A stretch of DNA of 64,000 bases, taken from NCBI GenBank assembly GCA_010093685.1, contig MU006249.1, positions 149,096-213,095 of the forward strand, given 5' to 3'. The number at the start of each line of letters is the position of its first letter. Within the stretch, counting starts at the first letter, position 1. The DNA comes from Ophiobolus disseminans (lineage: Eukaryota > Ascomycota > Dothideomycetes > Pleosporales > Phaeosphaeriaceae). The translations under genes were made by a program, and so were the position numbers. Below, one piece after another: positions 32,229 through 44,557 of this stretch. A model generated the notes under the pieces. The model did not search any database, was not told the origin of the DNA, and saw only the letters and a program-made list of their open reading frames with translations.

Positions 32229-35032
32229 ATGACGAGCATGCTCCCAAACGACGTTTACGATAATTACCAAGCTTACAAGATCGGCACAAACATCTACGTT
32301 ACGTGGCTCGTCAGCACTTCGGTACGTTGTGGGTTCACTCCGCCCTACGCGCCTTGGCTGTGAAACCCAAAGCGCGCTCGAAGAAACCCGGACAGCGGCA
32401 TATCACTACGAAAGGACTCCTTGCTTGCGCAGAAACTATAGTAAAGAAGCCGCCTAAGCAGTTTGAGGTCCCGCTGTACGTTGCCGAAAGCGCGGCCAGG
32501 GCCATCCGACAGCGCACCAAGGCAACAGCGTGGCACCTCGGTCAGACGACGCAGGATCTCAAAGAAATCGACGGAGATAACTACTCAGAGAGTAATGACG
32601 CGCATGCATTTTTTACCACCACATTGAAGCGCACCTTGGAACTTCTACGACCATTCATACAGAAAGTGCGCAGAGCCAAGGAGGCCCGAACAACTCCCGT
32701 TGATGAGATCACGAACCGTTTCAGTACGTTGGAAATCGAAGGATTGGCAGATAAAGACATCTCTGAAGTTAATGGAGAGACGGTACCAACGCCAGCTGTC
32801 ACCCCCCGGATTACGTATGTTGTCGATCAAGGCCTGGAGGATCTACATTTTGCCATAGTCTTCTTCCTGATGACTTTCTCTCAAATTAAGGAAGTCGTCC
32901 GTACGACTTGGCATCGCTACGCGATAGATGGGGATCTGGACCGCATCACAGCGGCAGCGACTAGCCAAGCGGCAATGCAGCTGATCAAGAACTCCGTGCA
33001 CGAGTTCACGAGCCAGTTTCTTCAGGTTTTTTCCATGCATGACTTCTACTTGGGACTGTCTTGGCACCCTAATGTCGAAAAGCTTATCTTGAAAGATCCG
33101 AGAGTTGCCCCAAACGACGACAAAGCATCTCCGCTTCTATCGTTTCCTAACAGTGTGGTGAGAATGAGCTGCTTGGATACGTATGCCGATGTTTGGCATA
33201 TACTGGAGCACTTCTACCACGTGCAACTCTTTGGAAACGGCACACGCTCGGGGATCAACGTGACCTGGAGAATCCATGGATCAAGGCTCCCAGGCTGCAA
33301 CCGTTTATCAACGCTTTTGAAAATATTGCTCTCATGCTTTGGCCAACCCTGAAAGCTGAAGCAACGCCGCCTGTCGTCGACAATTTCACAAAGCTTTGGC
33401 TAGATTATTGTAGGGGCCAAGTGGAAGAAACCGAAACGACGAATTGGTTAGAACACGAGCCGAAGATACCTGTCGAACTCTTCTTATGTACTGAATTGCA
33501 CTTTGTCGTACAGGAAGTACTGTCACACTCCAAACATCTTAAGATTGTGGAGGAAGATTACGCATTGCTCAAAATCAATGCCGCAGTGGACCATGTGTGG
33601 AAACAGGTCATCTAAGAACCGAAGTATCGCAAGCAACTTAACTTAACTGGTTTTTTCAGTCTGAAGCAGAGACAGAACATGTCGTTCGATGGTTAAGTGG
33701 CGATTTTTTCTGGATACTCATCCGGAAAGTTTCGACTGGCGTCGGGATTCCTCCGATGTCGAATGTGGGAGACAGGGCAAATGTGAGAAGAAGGTTGTTG
33801 TATTGAGAGAGCTACATAGAGCGATTATGTATACAACATGATGAGTAAGCCATTGACTAAGAGTCACGTGGAGATGCAGTCCACAGTATACCATGTGAGC
33901 TAAGGTGCCAGGCTGACATCCGACAGATGAAGCTATCTACGGCAGGACCCGCATGAACCCCTTTCTTTCTGGTATGATAGCCTTGGTTGTCGCCCAAGCA
34001 GTCTGCGAACTACGTCTCGTATACCACAACCTCACCGGTTGCGCCCTAGCACACGCACATTTGTACAATTGCCTACGCCACTGTCGAAATTCCAACCGCC
34101 CCCAGCCTCTCCTCGAGCAAGAATGGCCAGACATGGAAACCTTCTTCGCCCTAGCGGGATCCTCATCCATTTTCAAAGGCGATCGCCCCTATACTCTTGC
34201 ATTGTGCGCCAACTGCTTCATGCTCGCTTACAAAATGCCGCTCAGCACGCTCGCACCCACTAAGCGCGCCACCCACGATCCGAAAGGCGCGTATCGCGGA
34301 GTCCTCAAATACGAGTGCATCCCCATCATCAACACCCTCTTCACAGAAGGCATACAATCCCGTACCTTCATGAACCCCAGCGCCAAACCGCTGCTTGACG
34401 CAATCCAAACCACCGCTAACAGCCGCACAAACAAGGGTATTACCCCTGCCGTCTACCGCAGCCCAATCGGCATCTTGCTCATCTTTCAGCGCCTCCTGCA
34501 GCGCGAAATGCGTGCCCTGCACTTCATCTTCGATTTCCTATATACCACATCCGCGCGCATCAACACCCGTATTTACGAGGAATTGAAGCTTGATTTCTCG
34601 GTGCCGGGCGTGCTGTCTCATACCTTCGAAGATAACGTACAAGTGCCGCTGGTAATTATGATGCACGAGCGCGCGTACCACCTTCATTGCATGAACGGCT
34701 TGCATAGCGACGAGCGCAAAGTGTATACAAAACCGATACAGGAGGCAGCGAAGGTCATAGGTGAGTATATGATGCAGAAGAGGGAGGAGACGACGTTTGG
34801 GACGGAACGTTTGAAGATCCAAGCTAGGTATGGCAATACCTCTGTTTCATCCCCTGGAGATTGTATTTACTTAGCTAACGCCACGTGTGTTTCCAGTAAC
34901 TGGCGCTTTCCAAACCCGCTTCTTAGCGGCGGACAATATCCCGCTGCGAAGTTCATCAACGAGGTGAGTACGCTTGCTGCGGCAGTGAAAGAGTATAACG
35001 CGAGTCTTTGGGAGGGCGAAGGGCGCAGCTGA
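32229..35032 (+). pseudogene. DUF6604-type protein, interrupted by frameshifts
   Basis: The N-terminal text MLPNDVYDNYQAYKIGTNIY matches the start of the fungal DUF6604 family. Introns are seen at 32322-32383 and 34828-34896 (phase-consistent), and probably from 33610 (donor GTCATC) to a TTTTTTCAG acceptor near 33659. The frame breaks twice. At the GGGG run 33250-33253, upstream HILEHFYHVQLF and downstream DLENPWIKAPRLQPFINAF are in different frames. At the T6 run 33704-33709, EHVVRWLSGDF and FLDTHPESFDWRRDSSD differ. One added base repairs each. A last junction before 33938 (DEAIYGRTRMNPFLSG) is unclear. The C-terminal half (SPIGILLIFQRLLQREMRAL) is intact. Family function is unknown. Confidence 0.6.
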
Positions 35033-35407
35033 ATCTGTGTGCCCCCGGCACTCCTGGACCTTGTGACGAAGCCCGAGAGCGCGAATGTGGGCTGAATCGC
35101 GCATGCACAAGTGACTACTTTGCTTTGGCCTGGTGGGTAGAACACCGGTGAAGACTTGTGTAATATCTTCGTGGACTTGTGTGACGCGGCGACAATTCGA
35201 AATTCCTTCGTTCGCTTGAGTCTACTATGGCCACTACAAAAGTATTTCAAAACGCCCATGCCGTAATTGATCCCCTCACCATAAAATGATTTAAAACGTC
35301 ATCAAACCGAACGAGTGCTTCGGCCACGCGCGCTACGTGCAAACATTAAATTACTACATCTACTACTATTAGGGTTTTCGAGCTGGGTGTTGCGGTAACA
35401 GCTCTAA

Positions 35408-37135
35408 TTAGGTCTTAAGAGTAAGAGTTACATCATCGACATACATATTCACCCACGGGCTGTTGGCCATACAGGTCGTAGTAAATTGAACGAGCGTTGC
35501 CCCAATAGCAGGAGGAAAGCAATCGAAGCTCGTCTGAGTCCAACTGTCCACGCTCGGGGTCACCGTTCGCATATTCAACGACGACGGATCAGTGGGGACG
35601 ATGCCGCAGACCCAGGTCGCTGTACACCTATCAGTTGCAGATTGCTGAGTCCAGGCCGTGAAGGTGTATTTGCTGCTTGGATTGAGGACAGGGCGAGGGT
35701 TGGCGAGGACAGTCATATAAGTTTGGTCATACATGAGAGCGTTCGGGTATGCGGGTACCGGAGTCATTGCAAACGCGCCGGTGCCACTGCGAACCATTTC
35801 CGTCTGGATTGCCATGCGTTGTATGTAGGAGCCTGGGACTCGTTGCGGGTTGTTCCAGTTGGGAATACCGTTGGTGGTCACGTTCACTCCGATACCGGTC
35901 TCAAACCCGCCATTGTTGATATATGATATCAGAACCGGTGCTGCTGAACTGCTGGATGGTATTGCGCTAGACGATACTGCCGCACTAGACGATGACAGAC
36001 CAACATTGGTGGGTGAAGGTGTCATGAAAATGCTTGACGCTGTTTCGGTGGACGGAAAGCTGGATAACACGGCCGTGCTGGACGATGTTTGGCTAGATGA
36101 CGACGACAAGGCCGTGCTGGAAGAGCGAGTAGTATCGGTGGATGATGGCGTTATGAGACTGCTAGATGACGCCAACGCGGAACTGCCTGACAGTGACGAC
36201 GACACAGAACTGATAGACGATAGTGCGGAACTGCTGGCCGAGGACGAAGTTGCGCTGCAAGGTAAAGTAAGCGTCGCACAGTAACCCGAGGCTGTAATAG
36301 TCACAGCTGAGGCGGACTGCGTAATCGTAACGACAGAGGCAGAAAGAGCAGATGCCGTGACGGTGACAATAGAAGCTGAGGCGGACGCGGTAACTGTGAC
36401 AACCGACGCAGAAGGAGCGGAGGCAGTGACGGTAACAATCGAAGCCGCAGAGGCAGCTTGAGTGATCGTAACAGCAGAGGCTGATTGCGTTACCGTGACC
36501 GTCGAAGCAGCGGAAGCGGGCTGTGTCACCGTGATAGGAGAACACGTCGAAGATACGACCGGACTTTGACCTGACGAACTACCCTGGCTGGGTGGGGAGG
36601 CTTGGCTGAGCAGAGAGCCGATCTGTGACTTGACGATGGATTGCAGGGTAGACGGGATGGCGGAAGATGGCGCGGCATTGCAAGACCCGTACTCCTTCTG
36701 ACAGATTTCGGCAGCGCAATATCCACCGGTACTTCCACAGTACCCCCAGTTCGAACAACAATTGCCCCAGGAACTCCCTTGACACGTCTGGCCCCCAAAC
36801 TGCGAACCGCAACGCGCGTTGGTAGAAACGGGTTTGCTAGCTACTGGAACGCTAGATGCTGAAGAGCCACACGTCCCATACGCAGACTGACAGCCAGTTC
36901 CGCAATGGCCTGTAGATGAGCCACTGAAGATTCGTTAACAAGAGCATATCTACTTAAGTGGTGGATGGGAAAACTACCACCACGAGGCCGAAGAACAACA
37001 ATTTCCGAAACTCGAATCTCCACAAGTCAGACCGCTGTAGCTTTTCCCGCACCGACCGGTTGTGGAAACTGCGGCCTGGACTCCGGTGAGGCTGCTCAGC
37101 AAGAGCGCAAAGGTAGTGACAGTGGATCCTAACAT
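35408..37135 (-). CDS. secreted chitin-binding (CBM18) Ser/Thr-rich wall protein
   Basis: Two exons, 37135-36978 and 36923-35408, joined in frame within a Cys-rich domain, 557 residues. Order: signal peptide (MLGSTVTTFALLLSSLTGVQA); first hevein-like CBM18 domain (RCGKSYSGLTCGDSSFGNCC, then WCGSSTGHCGTGC across the intron); second CBM18 (RCGSQFGGQTCQGSSWGNCC, WGYCGSTGGYC); a Thr/Val/Ala repeat linker (VTVTASA type); a poly-Ser stretch; then a beta-sandwich-like C-terminal domain beginning LISYINNGGFETGIG and ending VNMYVDDVTLTLKT, like CenC-type carbohydrate-binding domains. Family knowledge: CBM18 binds chitin; such proteins protect or mask wall chitin or anchor at the wall. No GPI signal is visible. 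Another in-frame ATG lies at 37195. Confidence 0.88.
36296..36540 (-). repeat. tandem VTVT/VTIT-Ala-Ser coding repeat
   Basis: Inside the CBM18 gene the units VTVTQSASA, VTITQAASA, VTVTASAPSAS, VTVTASASAS, VTVTASALSAS and VTITQSASA repeat with variable length. This is a typical O-glycosylated stalk and likely length-variable between strains. Confidence 0.8.
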
Positions 37136-37199
37136 GATAGGCACGCAAACAGGACAGGACTCGCGAAAAATAACAAAAAATGAGCGAACGACCAAAAAA

Positions 37200-38470
37200 A
37201 ACAGGTCGAGTGATAGCGTCAGATATGCGAACTTTCCGGGGCATCCGACCTATATCTTCTTTTCTCATCACCGCGGACTATTGAAGCTCGGGCTAGCTAA
37301 AGAGTCATGTTACACAGGCAGGATTGTCTCAGCCAGGAAGGAACAGCCCACACCTCATGCTTTTCTGGGCAGGGGAAGCAGCCAATTGTTGATGAAGTTC
37401 GCCTTGTGGACGTCTGTTAAATCCGACACTAAAGAGGCGAAAGCAAGGGAACGGGGCTATGGAGCCGAGAGTTCAGCCTCATGGACGCTAAAAGGTAACC
37501 TCAGAAAAAGATGTGCCGAGTTGGAGATACCTCTCATATTGTAGCCCACGCAAAAGGTTCAACACGTTGAGAAGTATTACCTAGGTAGTTAGGTAGCAAA
37601 GGTGCTTGTGGGCGGACGTGGAAAGAGTAGATTATGTATAATGAGTGCGACGCAGGGAAATGTTGAATAATTGTTTGACACGCATGCGGCGCTGCGGCAG
37701 CTAAAAGGTAGTGGCAGGTGGCGTTGGTCTGGCCACGCACGCGCTAGCGCGATCACGCATTTTATCAACACATACAATTTCAGTTATACTCCTCACACCT
37801 CACAGCGAAACATGCACCCCAACTTACAGACATGCTCCTGATTCCAGAACCTTTGAACTATGCCCAAGAACCACCTAACTGCGCTTAACGGGAAGTGTTG
37901 CAACAACCACGACAATAACTTCATTCATTTCTGGAATCACTTGCTACTTTATTAACATAACCCATCAACCTACGCATCCCAATCAATAAATAATCTCGAC
38001 CTCGAACACTTCACCACACCCAACTACCCACCGCACCACGCTTAATAAAACCAACTCACAACTACATCCTCTTTTACATTCCCAGAATCATTCACCACTT
38101 CGAGCACCGTCCGTATACCTCGTAGCAAAACATGTAATCCAGATTCTGTAAGACACAGCTAAATACATCAACGAACAGATCTACACTACCTGCAAAACAC
38201 TCCATTTGTCTATGACAAAACGTGCGCTCTGGATTATATCAAAACGCACTCAACGAAAAATATTTGCAGCAACTACATCTTTTATCGAGCTAGCTTAGTA
38301 CTTGAAGTTACGGATTACTTCGAAGACGCTCCACACAAGAAAAATGCACACGAGTTTGGAATGTGTATTATTTTCGAACTGGTAAGTCACATCATATACA
38401 TCGTGAGATCAGATCAGACTCGTTCCCAAGCATCTACAACGCCCCGTTCGTCTCTTCATCCCAAGCCTAC
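37200..38470. other. intergenic stretch with G-poor strand
   Basis: No gene seen between the CBM18 and AA9 genes. From about 37780 to 38250 the plus strand is rich in A, C and T and nearly free of G runs. Downstream of 38250 the composition returns to normal. No repeat unit found. Confidence 0.5.
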
Positions 38471-38479
38471 ATCTAGCAT

Positions 38480-39327
38480 CTAACACGTAAACACCGCCGG
38501 CCCAGGCGCAGTATACGTCTTACTCCCGGCGTACAAATTGTAAATAACACCGGGGTCGTTTTGCTTGTACGCGCCAGGCAGACTGACCGTCGGGGGGGAT
38601 TTGTCGGCTGAGCCGCCGACGATGTTGATTTGTGCACACTCCTGTCGCGCATGTCAGTACCGCGCTCCCAATATTCTCCCAATCACCAAGTGACGGGACG
38701 CGACATCAAACGAACCATATAGAACTGCGCCCCCTTGGAACTACTCGCGCCATGCAGCGCAATCAGCTCCGCACGCAGCAAATACTGCCCGGGCGCAATG
38801 CACTTGGGAATCGTAACTGTTTGGATGCCTTTATTAGCGATCAGGCGGTCCACGCCCCATTTCGTGCCGTCGAAGGCGTCTTGCTGGATCTAGTTCCCAT
38901 GTTAGTTACCATCACCCGCCCAACTGCACCCCGCTGACCATGTAGATAACCGCCATTAGAATCGCAAACGTACTTTAAACCACCCACCCCCAACCCCCGA
39001 ATCCGTCTTCGCATCCGCCACCTTCTTCAAATACGCCATCACGGGCCCCTTATGACTCGCATCGATAACGTCTCCCGGGCCGGACGTCAGCGTATGACGC
39101 CACGTGAGCGTCGCGCTCGATCCAGCCTGCAGCGTTATAACCGTGTTGCTTTTCTGCGTGGGGTTCGGGCCGCCGTTGCACACGATGTCGTTGGTGGTGA
39201 CGTCGTTAATGGGCCCGTCGTAGCTGGGTACGCGCACGCCGTCGCCGACGGCGCCGTTGTTAACGGACACGAAGATTGTGTGTGCAGAAGCCGAGGTGGC
39301 GAGAAGGAGGGGGGCGAAGAGGTGCAT
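38480..39327 (-). CDS. AA9 lytic polysaccharide monooxygenase
   Basis: Three exons, 39327-38974, 38889-38716 and 38641-38480, phase-consistent, 229 residues. The signal peptide [15 protein letters not shown] is cut before H16, so the mature protein starts [10 protein letters not shown] with the His-brace N-terminal histidine. The second copper His lies in [15 protein letters not shown]. The axial Tyr lies in the [15 protein letters not shown] strand. Other family text is [17 protein letters not shown]. Family knowledge: AA9 enzymes oxidatively cleave cellulose or related beta-glucans outside the cell. Length fits a bare catalytic domain; no CBM1 or GPI anchor follows (ends [11 protein letters not shown]). 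The two introns are 84 and 74 nt, longer than most in this window. Confidence 0.93.
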
Positions 39328-39988
39328 TTTGGGTGGTTTTGGAGGGGAAGTGTGGTGTGAAAGGATGGTGAGATGTGGGTTATAAAGAACCGTGGATGTT
39401 GTGACTTGGGCGTCTCGACCCAGACCCAAGGCTCGCAAACTACCAGCTCATTTCGATGATGCAACACTTTCGTTGTCCAGGGTATGCTGCACCCCAGATT
39501 CGGCATTCTGCTCTCATCACCCACTCACATGTCGTGTTACCGCCGCTTCCTCTTCTATCCAAGACCCACGTTCCCAAACGCGCAACGGAGGCACCGAAGC
39601 CGCAGAATTAAAGGTGCGACGTTGTTAAATGAAGCAATATGGAAGGCATGTCGAATGTTCTAAGCTGTGCTAAGCGAGGGCGTGTTTAGCCAATGGCTTA
39701 GCCGGGGGCAGATGAGGAGGTGTAACGGACCGGGGATGAAAGACTTGCTATATGAGATGGCTTGCGTGTGACCTGGGAGAGTTTTAGTGATGTTTAAGCT
39801 AGGTGCCCAAGCCGAGTTTTGATAGTGGAAAGTGCTTGGGGTTCTTGGATGGATACGTCGATCATGAGCATGGGTGTCGATCACTTCGACGACTAGTGTC
39901 CAAATTTTGCTAGCAGGTCGGCGACTCCCTTGTCGAAATCCAGCGAAACTTACTGAATCCTCAGTCAGAGTCCCACTTCCACTTCCTC

Positions 39989-42246
39989 CTACACCAACGT
40001 CACATCCCCGACTTCCATCCCCTCCATACCCAATACCTCACCCCGCATAATCCCATGCACATACGCCTCCCCCAGCACCTGATACCCAGCACCACCTCCC
40101 TCGCCACCAACCCCCCTAACAATAAACGGCACGCACGCCCTCTCAAACACCCCAACCCCATCCCCCTCCCTCGCCCCCCTCGGTACCAACGCAAAATACC
40201 CCTTCCCCGTAATCCCAAACCTCCTCATCATAAGCGCCGCCCTCATCGCAATGCTCAAATCCTCCAGCGCCTGCGCCGGCTTCCTAGACCTAAGGCTATC
40301 GAGCGTGAAAAAGCCCTTCATGCGGCGGGGGGTGTAGGACTGGCCGGGCAGCGAGGGCATTTGGTTTGTTGTAGCGTCGAGGATCAGGCTGAAGACTTCG
40401 CTGTGGTCTTGCGTTGGAGGTGCGGTGCCGGAGGCGTCGCGGCCCGCAACGAGAGAGTGGTGGAAGGCGGTGTAGAGGGATGGGTACGGGGTGGATGTAG
40501 TGCTTGTGGATTTTATGAGCTCGACTAGGGATGCTAAATATTGATTCCCTTGTGCGGGATGGTCGATGTCGAGGGTGGGATTGGAGATCACGGGGCCGAG
40601 GGCGATTATGGTGTCGAACACAATACCGGATAGCGTGATGCGCTTTGTGTCTTCACTTAAGATAAATTTGGGCGGGGGCGAGAATGCGGATTGACCAGTT
40701 AAAGGTAGTCCGCCAGCGCGATACAATGTCCATGATTTTGTCGAGTATCCGAAAGCTTCAGTGACTCGTGCGGTGCTCCAGTCGGGCACCCAGGACGGTT
40801 CTAGCGGCTCTTCGTGGTCGACGCAGCTTAGCAGCTCGTACATTTGCGAGGGTATTTGTGTCAGACATGCTTCCCAGTAGACGTCTCTGGCTATCTTGGT
40901 CGGCGAGTAATCAGGTGTTAGCTGCGATTCAGACATTCCTAGAACGCCGTAGATCTTGTCTTTCGGCTCAGTCGCGTTTGCGTAGCGGGTCGAGACTAGC
41001 ATTGCTAGGAGATACGGCTTGTGTTCAAGCGTCATATGATGCAGGCGTTCAGATTGTATGGAATTGATAATCTCACCACCCGAGCGGCGTGTACTTGTGC
41101 GTTCAAGAATTTTGTTGTCCGTAACCGCTTTTTCAGTGAGCCATCTCAGCAGCCCAGAATCGTCAAGATATACGGTCCACGCCGCTAGATCGTCCCAATT
41201 TGCTCCTGCATTGCCACATCGGACGAACAGGTTTCTTGACAGCACGGCCTCTTGAACTGTCCATAGTCTTGAGAACCATGGCCTTCTAAGAAGGCGATGG
41301 ATAGTGGCCCAAGAGTGATGCCCAACGGGTGGAAAGTCGAGCCTCGCGAAGTCTTCAGGCTTCACTACAACATTGCCCATTTGCAGTCTCGCGTGGATGT
41401 ACCCCATGGCACCTAACGCAACGTCAGGCTCTTCACCACCTGTTTCGCCGAGCCATATTATTGTATTCGTTGCGTGGCTGTAGATCAGTCCCATTAAGGG
41501 TATCTGTTGCCCCTTCTCTTGAATGTTGGATTGATCCATACAGACTTGGTCAATCCATAGAAAGATGCTTTGCTCGGTGGATCTGAGATGGTGCAACGCA
41601 CCTGAGAGGCTGCTCGTAATCTGCATTGGCTTTTGTTGAAAGTGAATCATTTGATCGAACACTGGTGCTCCCCAGACGTAACTCAACCCCGTGTACCAAA
41701 CAGGCTTTCCAGTGGCGACGGATACAGCATGGTTCGTGTGTGTTGTATATGTTAATCTGCTTGCAGATCCAGCGTCTGGAAGAAGCTTTCTCGCAGGATG
41801 AGAAAAGTCGACGCTCACGACGTGGAGTTTTGCCTGTAATGCAGCATTCGGCTCACCGGGAAAGAGCTCGAGAACGCGAGTTTCGCCTTGAAGAAGTGGC
41901 GCATACAGTTCTTCAGACGATGGAACCGTCAATGTGTCATCAGGGCGGTGCTTTTTCTTATTGTCGACAAAGTCTTGAATAGCAGCTAGGTCATCCTCGT
42001 CGAGCTTGCAATGCACGCCAGCCGCGCCATCAGCGGTTGCAGGCTGAATAACAACGGACGGCCCAACAAGATCTCCGAACCACGATAGATAGCAGTCACA
42101 TCTAGCTAAGTTTAGTTTATGGATTAGCAAAAAGATGGGTGAAGCTATGTAGGTCTCGCACCTTCTTCATTACTCACGTGTGCACAGCCCGGGCCGTGTT
42201 CAACAGGACGGTCTACGAAGCTCGGGCGCCACTCTGGGCTTGCCAT
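39989..42246 (-). CDS. HET-domain protein
   Basis: Two exons, 42246-42162 and 42105-39989, 733 residues; the short first exon (MASPEWRPSFVDRPVEHGPG) is inferred from a phase-consistent 56-nt intron, and the 5' end is less sure than the rest. The HET domain is clear: YTGLSYVWGAP (motif 1), IFLWIDQVCMDQSNIQEKGQ (motif 2), and MGLIYSHATNTIIWLGE (motif 3). Family knowledge: HET domains act in heterokaryon incompatibility and related programmed cell death. The C-terminal part (about 400 residues) includes SRLWTVQEAVLSRNLFVRCG and LGMSESQLTPDYS, standard for this family, and no extra domain such as NACHT, ankyrin or WD40. Confidence 0.9.
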
Positions 42247-42600
42247 TGCCTAAGGCAGCAAAACAAAAGTGAAACCAATTAGTAGTAAGGCGCAAGCAAT
42301 TAATAACAAGAATGCCTCTGAGGCTGAGCAAACATTGAGTAGAGGTGCGGGTTGAGTAGCGTAAAGCTGGGGTTCTGTGAGTCAGTCGAGGTTGCTGCAG
42401 ATGGAATCCTTGGCACGTCCTTGAACGGCAACAAAAAGACCTGGTGTCAAGATTCCATAGTAAGCATGGTTTGGAGAATATACGAGATGTTGGTGCGTTG
42501 TTGAGTTAGGCAAACGATTAGGAGTCGCTCTCCATCTTCTGTTGGTGGTATATCAAACCTATACTCAAAAGCTGTATCATGTACTTCGAACGCGGCTTAC

Positions 42601-43922
42601 TCAAACCAGACCGGAAAACTGGAGTATGCCATGACCCTTTTGCTGCTTGCCCTTGTTCTTCTTCCTCTTTTTGCGCTTCGACTTCTGCTCTTCCTCGCTA
42701 CTGCTCTCCTCCATCTCCTCATCGCTGTCCTCGTCCTCTTCGCTGTCGTGTTCGCGCTTGCCATTTGTAGTCGTCTCCTCCTCTGCTTCCTCCTCCTCTT
42801 CCTGGACATCCTGCCACGACTTCTCACCCCACACCTTGACGGTCTTTCCGCCGCCACTGATCATGCGGCCCGTGACGTCGAAACCTAGGCCGATGACGGT
42901 CTCGTGGGAGAGCTCGTCGTGCTTGAGTTCGTCGATGACCTTGTTTGCGCCGAGCTTGACGAAGCGGAGATCGCCGTTGCCTAGGCCGACGGCGACGATC
43001 TTCCCGCTGGGACCGATGTTGTCGGGGAGTAGGGCAATGCAGTCCAAGCTCTCGCCGCCTCCCTTCGAGCGGTCGACTGTGATGCGCTCATCTTGGTCGT
43101 CCCAGACGCCGCGCTCCCACAATGTGAGGACGCCGTTGCCGCCGCCGACTAACACCTTCTCGCCCACACTTGTGCCCTTCTTTGAAAGTCCAGTGACTAT
43201 GATGGAACACAGCAGCTCCTCCTCCTGGTCCTCGCTACGCACCATAACGCCTCTGCGCAGATCGGTGACCGCCAGTGTGCTGCCTCCGGTGGTGACCCAC
43301 TGCTTGCTGAAACCGCTGGTGCTCGCTTCGGTGGGTGGGAGAGGGGTGAGGGAGGAGATGTAGTCGTCGTGCGGGCGGTGTGTTGCTTCAGGCTTCAGTA
43401 ACGACTTTGGCCCGAGTGCCCGGACGTCGTAGATGTGGAGCGCGGAGGAGTCGGTCGCGAGGATGAGTGACTGCGGTGAGAGGGCGTGGACTAGTGTTGG
43501 CGCATCGATGCCGCCGTTGTTTCTGTGAACTGTCAGACACGTGACATACGCATTCACTCTGGGCGAACGTACGGATCCAATGGCAGGGCAATCTTGGCCG
43601 TGACCTGGCCAGTTGCCGAGTCTGCGACCTTTACGATGCCATCTGTGCCTGCCGAATACAATGATGTGCCGTCCAAGCTGTATCCCAGCGTCCTGCAGCT
43701 CCCTTTGTGTCGCCGAGTCGTCCAGGCTGTGTCGATGTGTCCAAAGCCCCTCTCCGACGCTAATGTCGTGTCGTCGTCGCTGTCGTCGCTCGCGCCCGCA
43801 GGCAGTCTGTACGATTGCACGCGCCCTGATATGAGCCCGACGGTGACGACTGGCTCTGTCGGGTGGATCGCCTGCGCGAACAGCTCCGAGTCGAGCGGAA
43901 TGGCGCACACATTCTCAAACAT
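42601..43922 (-). CDS. JIP5: WD40 protein JIP5 (ribosome biogenesis)
   Basis: Two exons, 43922-43573 and 43522-42601, 423 residues, joined in frame across a 50-nt intron. N-terminus [20 protein letters not shown] is that of Jip5/WDR55. WD-repeat segments include [51 protein letters not shown] and [15 protein letters not shown]. The C-terminus is the typical acidic then basic tail ([20 protein letters not shown], then [17 protein letters not shown]), a nucleolar signal. Family knowledge: Jip5 acts in large-subunit rRNA processing. A farther ATG at 43979 exists but MFENVCAIP is the family start. Confidence 0.9.
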
Positions 43923-44480
43923 GTTGGCGGTAGCTATGTTGTCGTTGTGGGCAGCCTCCCCACAGAAGCACAGCTTCAACTTTTTTGTGGAGCTATCCTT
44001 TTTGGGGGCAGTTGCAGCCGAGGCACTTGCACTCTTGGCAGGGGACCAACGACAACGTTAACGTCTCCACGCCATCAAATTGAAAACGTCCCGACGTCTC
44101 ATTCCCGTTGGCAGATTTTCTTGTGTGCCATTCCTCGTACATGTCTTCTCAGCACTTTTCGTCATTCTATTTTGTTGTATCTCTTTCTTACCATATAGTC
44201 TCAGTCAGCCCAGCTCCACCATTGTCTGTCCCAATCACAACCTTCATGCAAGGCACGATTTCTTCTCGAGGTCCCGGCCAGTTTTGAACATCTGCCCCAT
44301 CATGCCAATTCCCCTCACCCTGCATCGACATCGATAGAGGAAGGTCGCGGAGACGCCAGTCCGAACTATGCCGTGAACAGCAATTCAGCCGAATCACGTT
44401 TTCTACTGATTGGTCCCGGGTAGAATAATGGTAAGCTGCCCACCATCATCCGTTGCACACACGGCAGGGCTGCACGGGCG

Positions 44481-44500
44481 CAGATAAGTCTAATATAAAC
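44481..44500 (+). promoter_or_regulatory. GATA-like motif and TATA box before the phosphatase gene
   Basis: CAGATAAG at 44481-44488 is a good GATA-factor site, and ATATAAAC at 44493-44500 is TATA-like, about 60-75 bp before the ATG at 44558. Spacing fits a core promoter; GATA control (nitrogen or iron) is speculative. Confidence 0.4.
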
Positions 44501-44557
44501 TCCACCTCACGTTCCTGACGGTCGGATCTACATCTGTTGAACATCACATCTGCCAGC

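Noticed and set aside
42631..43363. Overlapping plus-strand frames up to 238 codons, one very leucine-rich
   Set aside because: Complement of JIP5 and its acidic repeat tail; the leucine and serine richness is a mirror of Glu/Asp/Lys codons.
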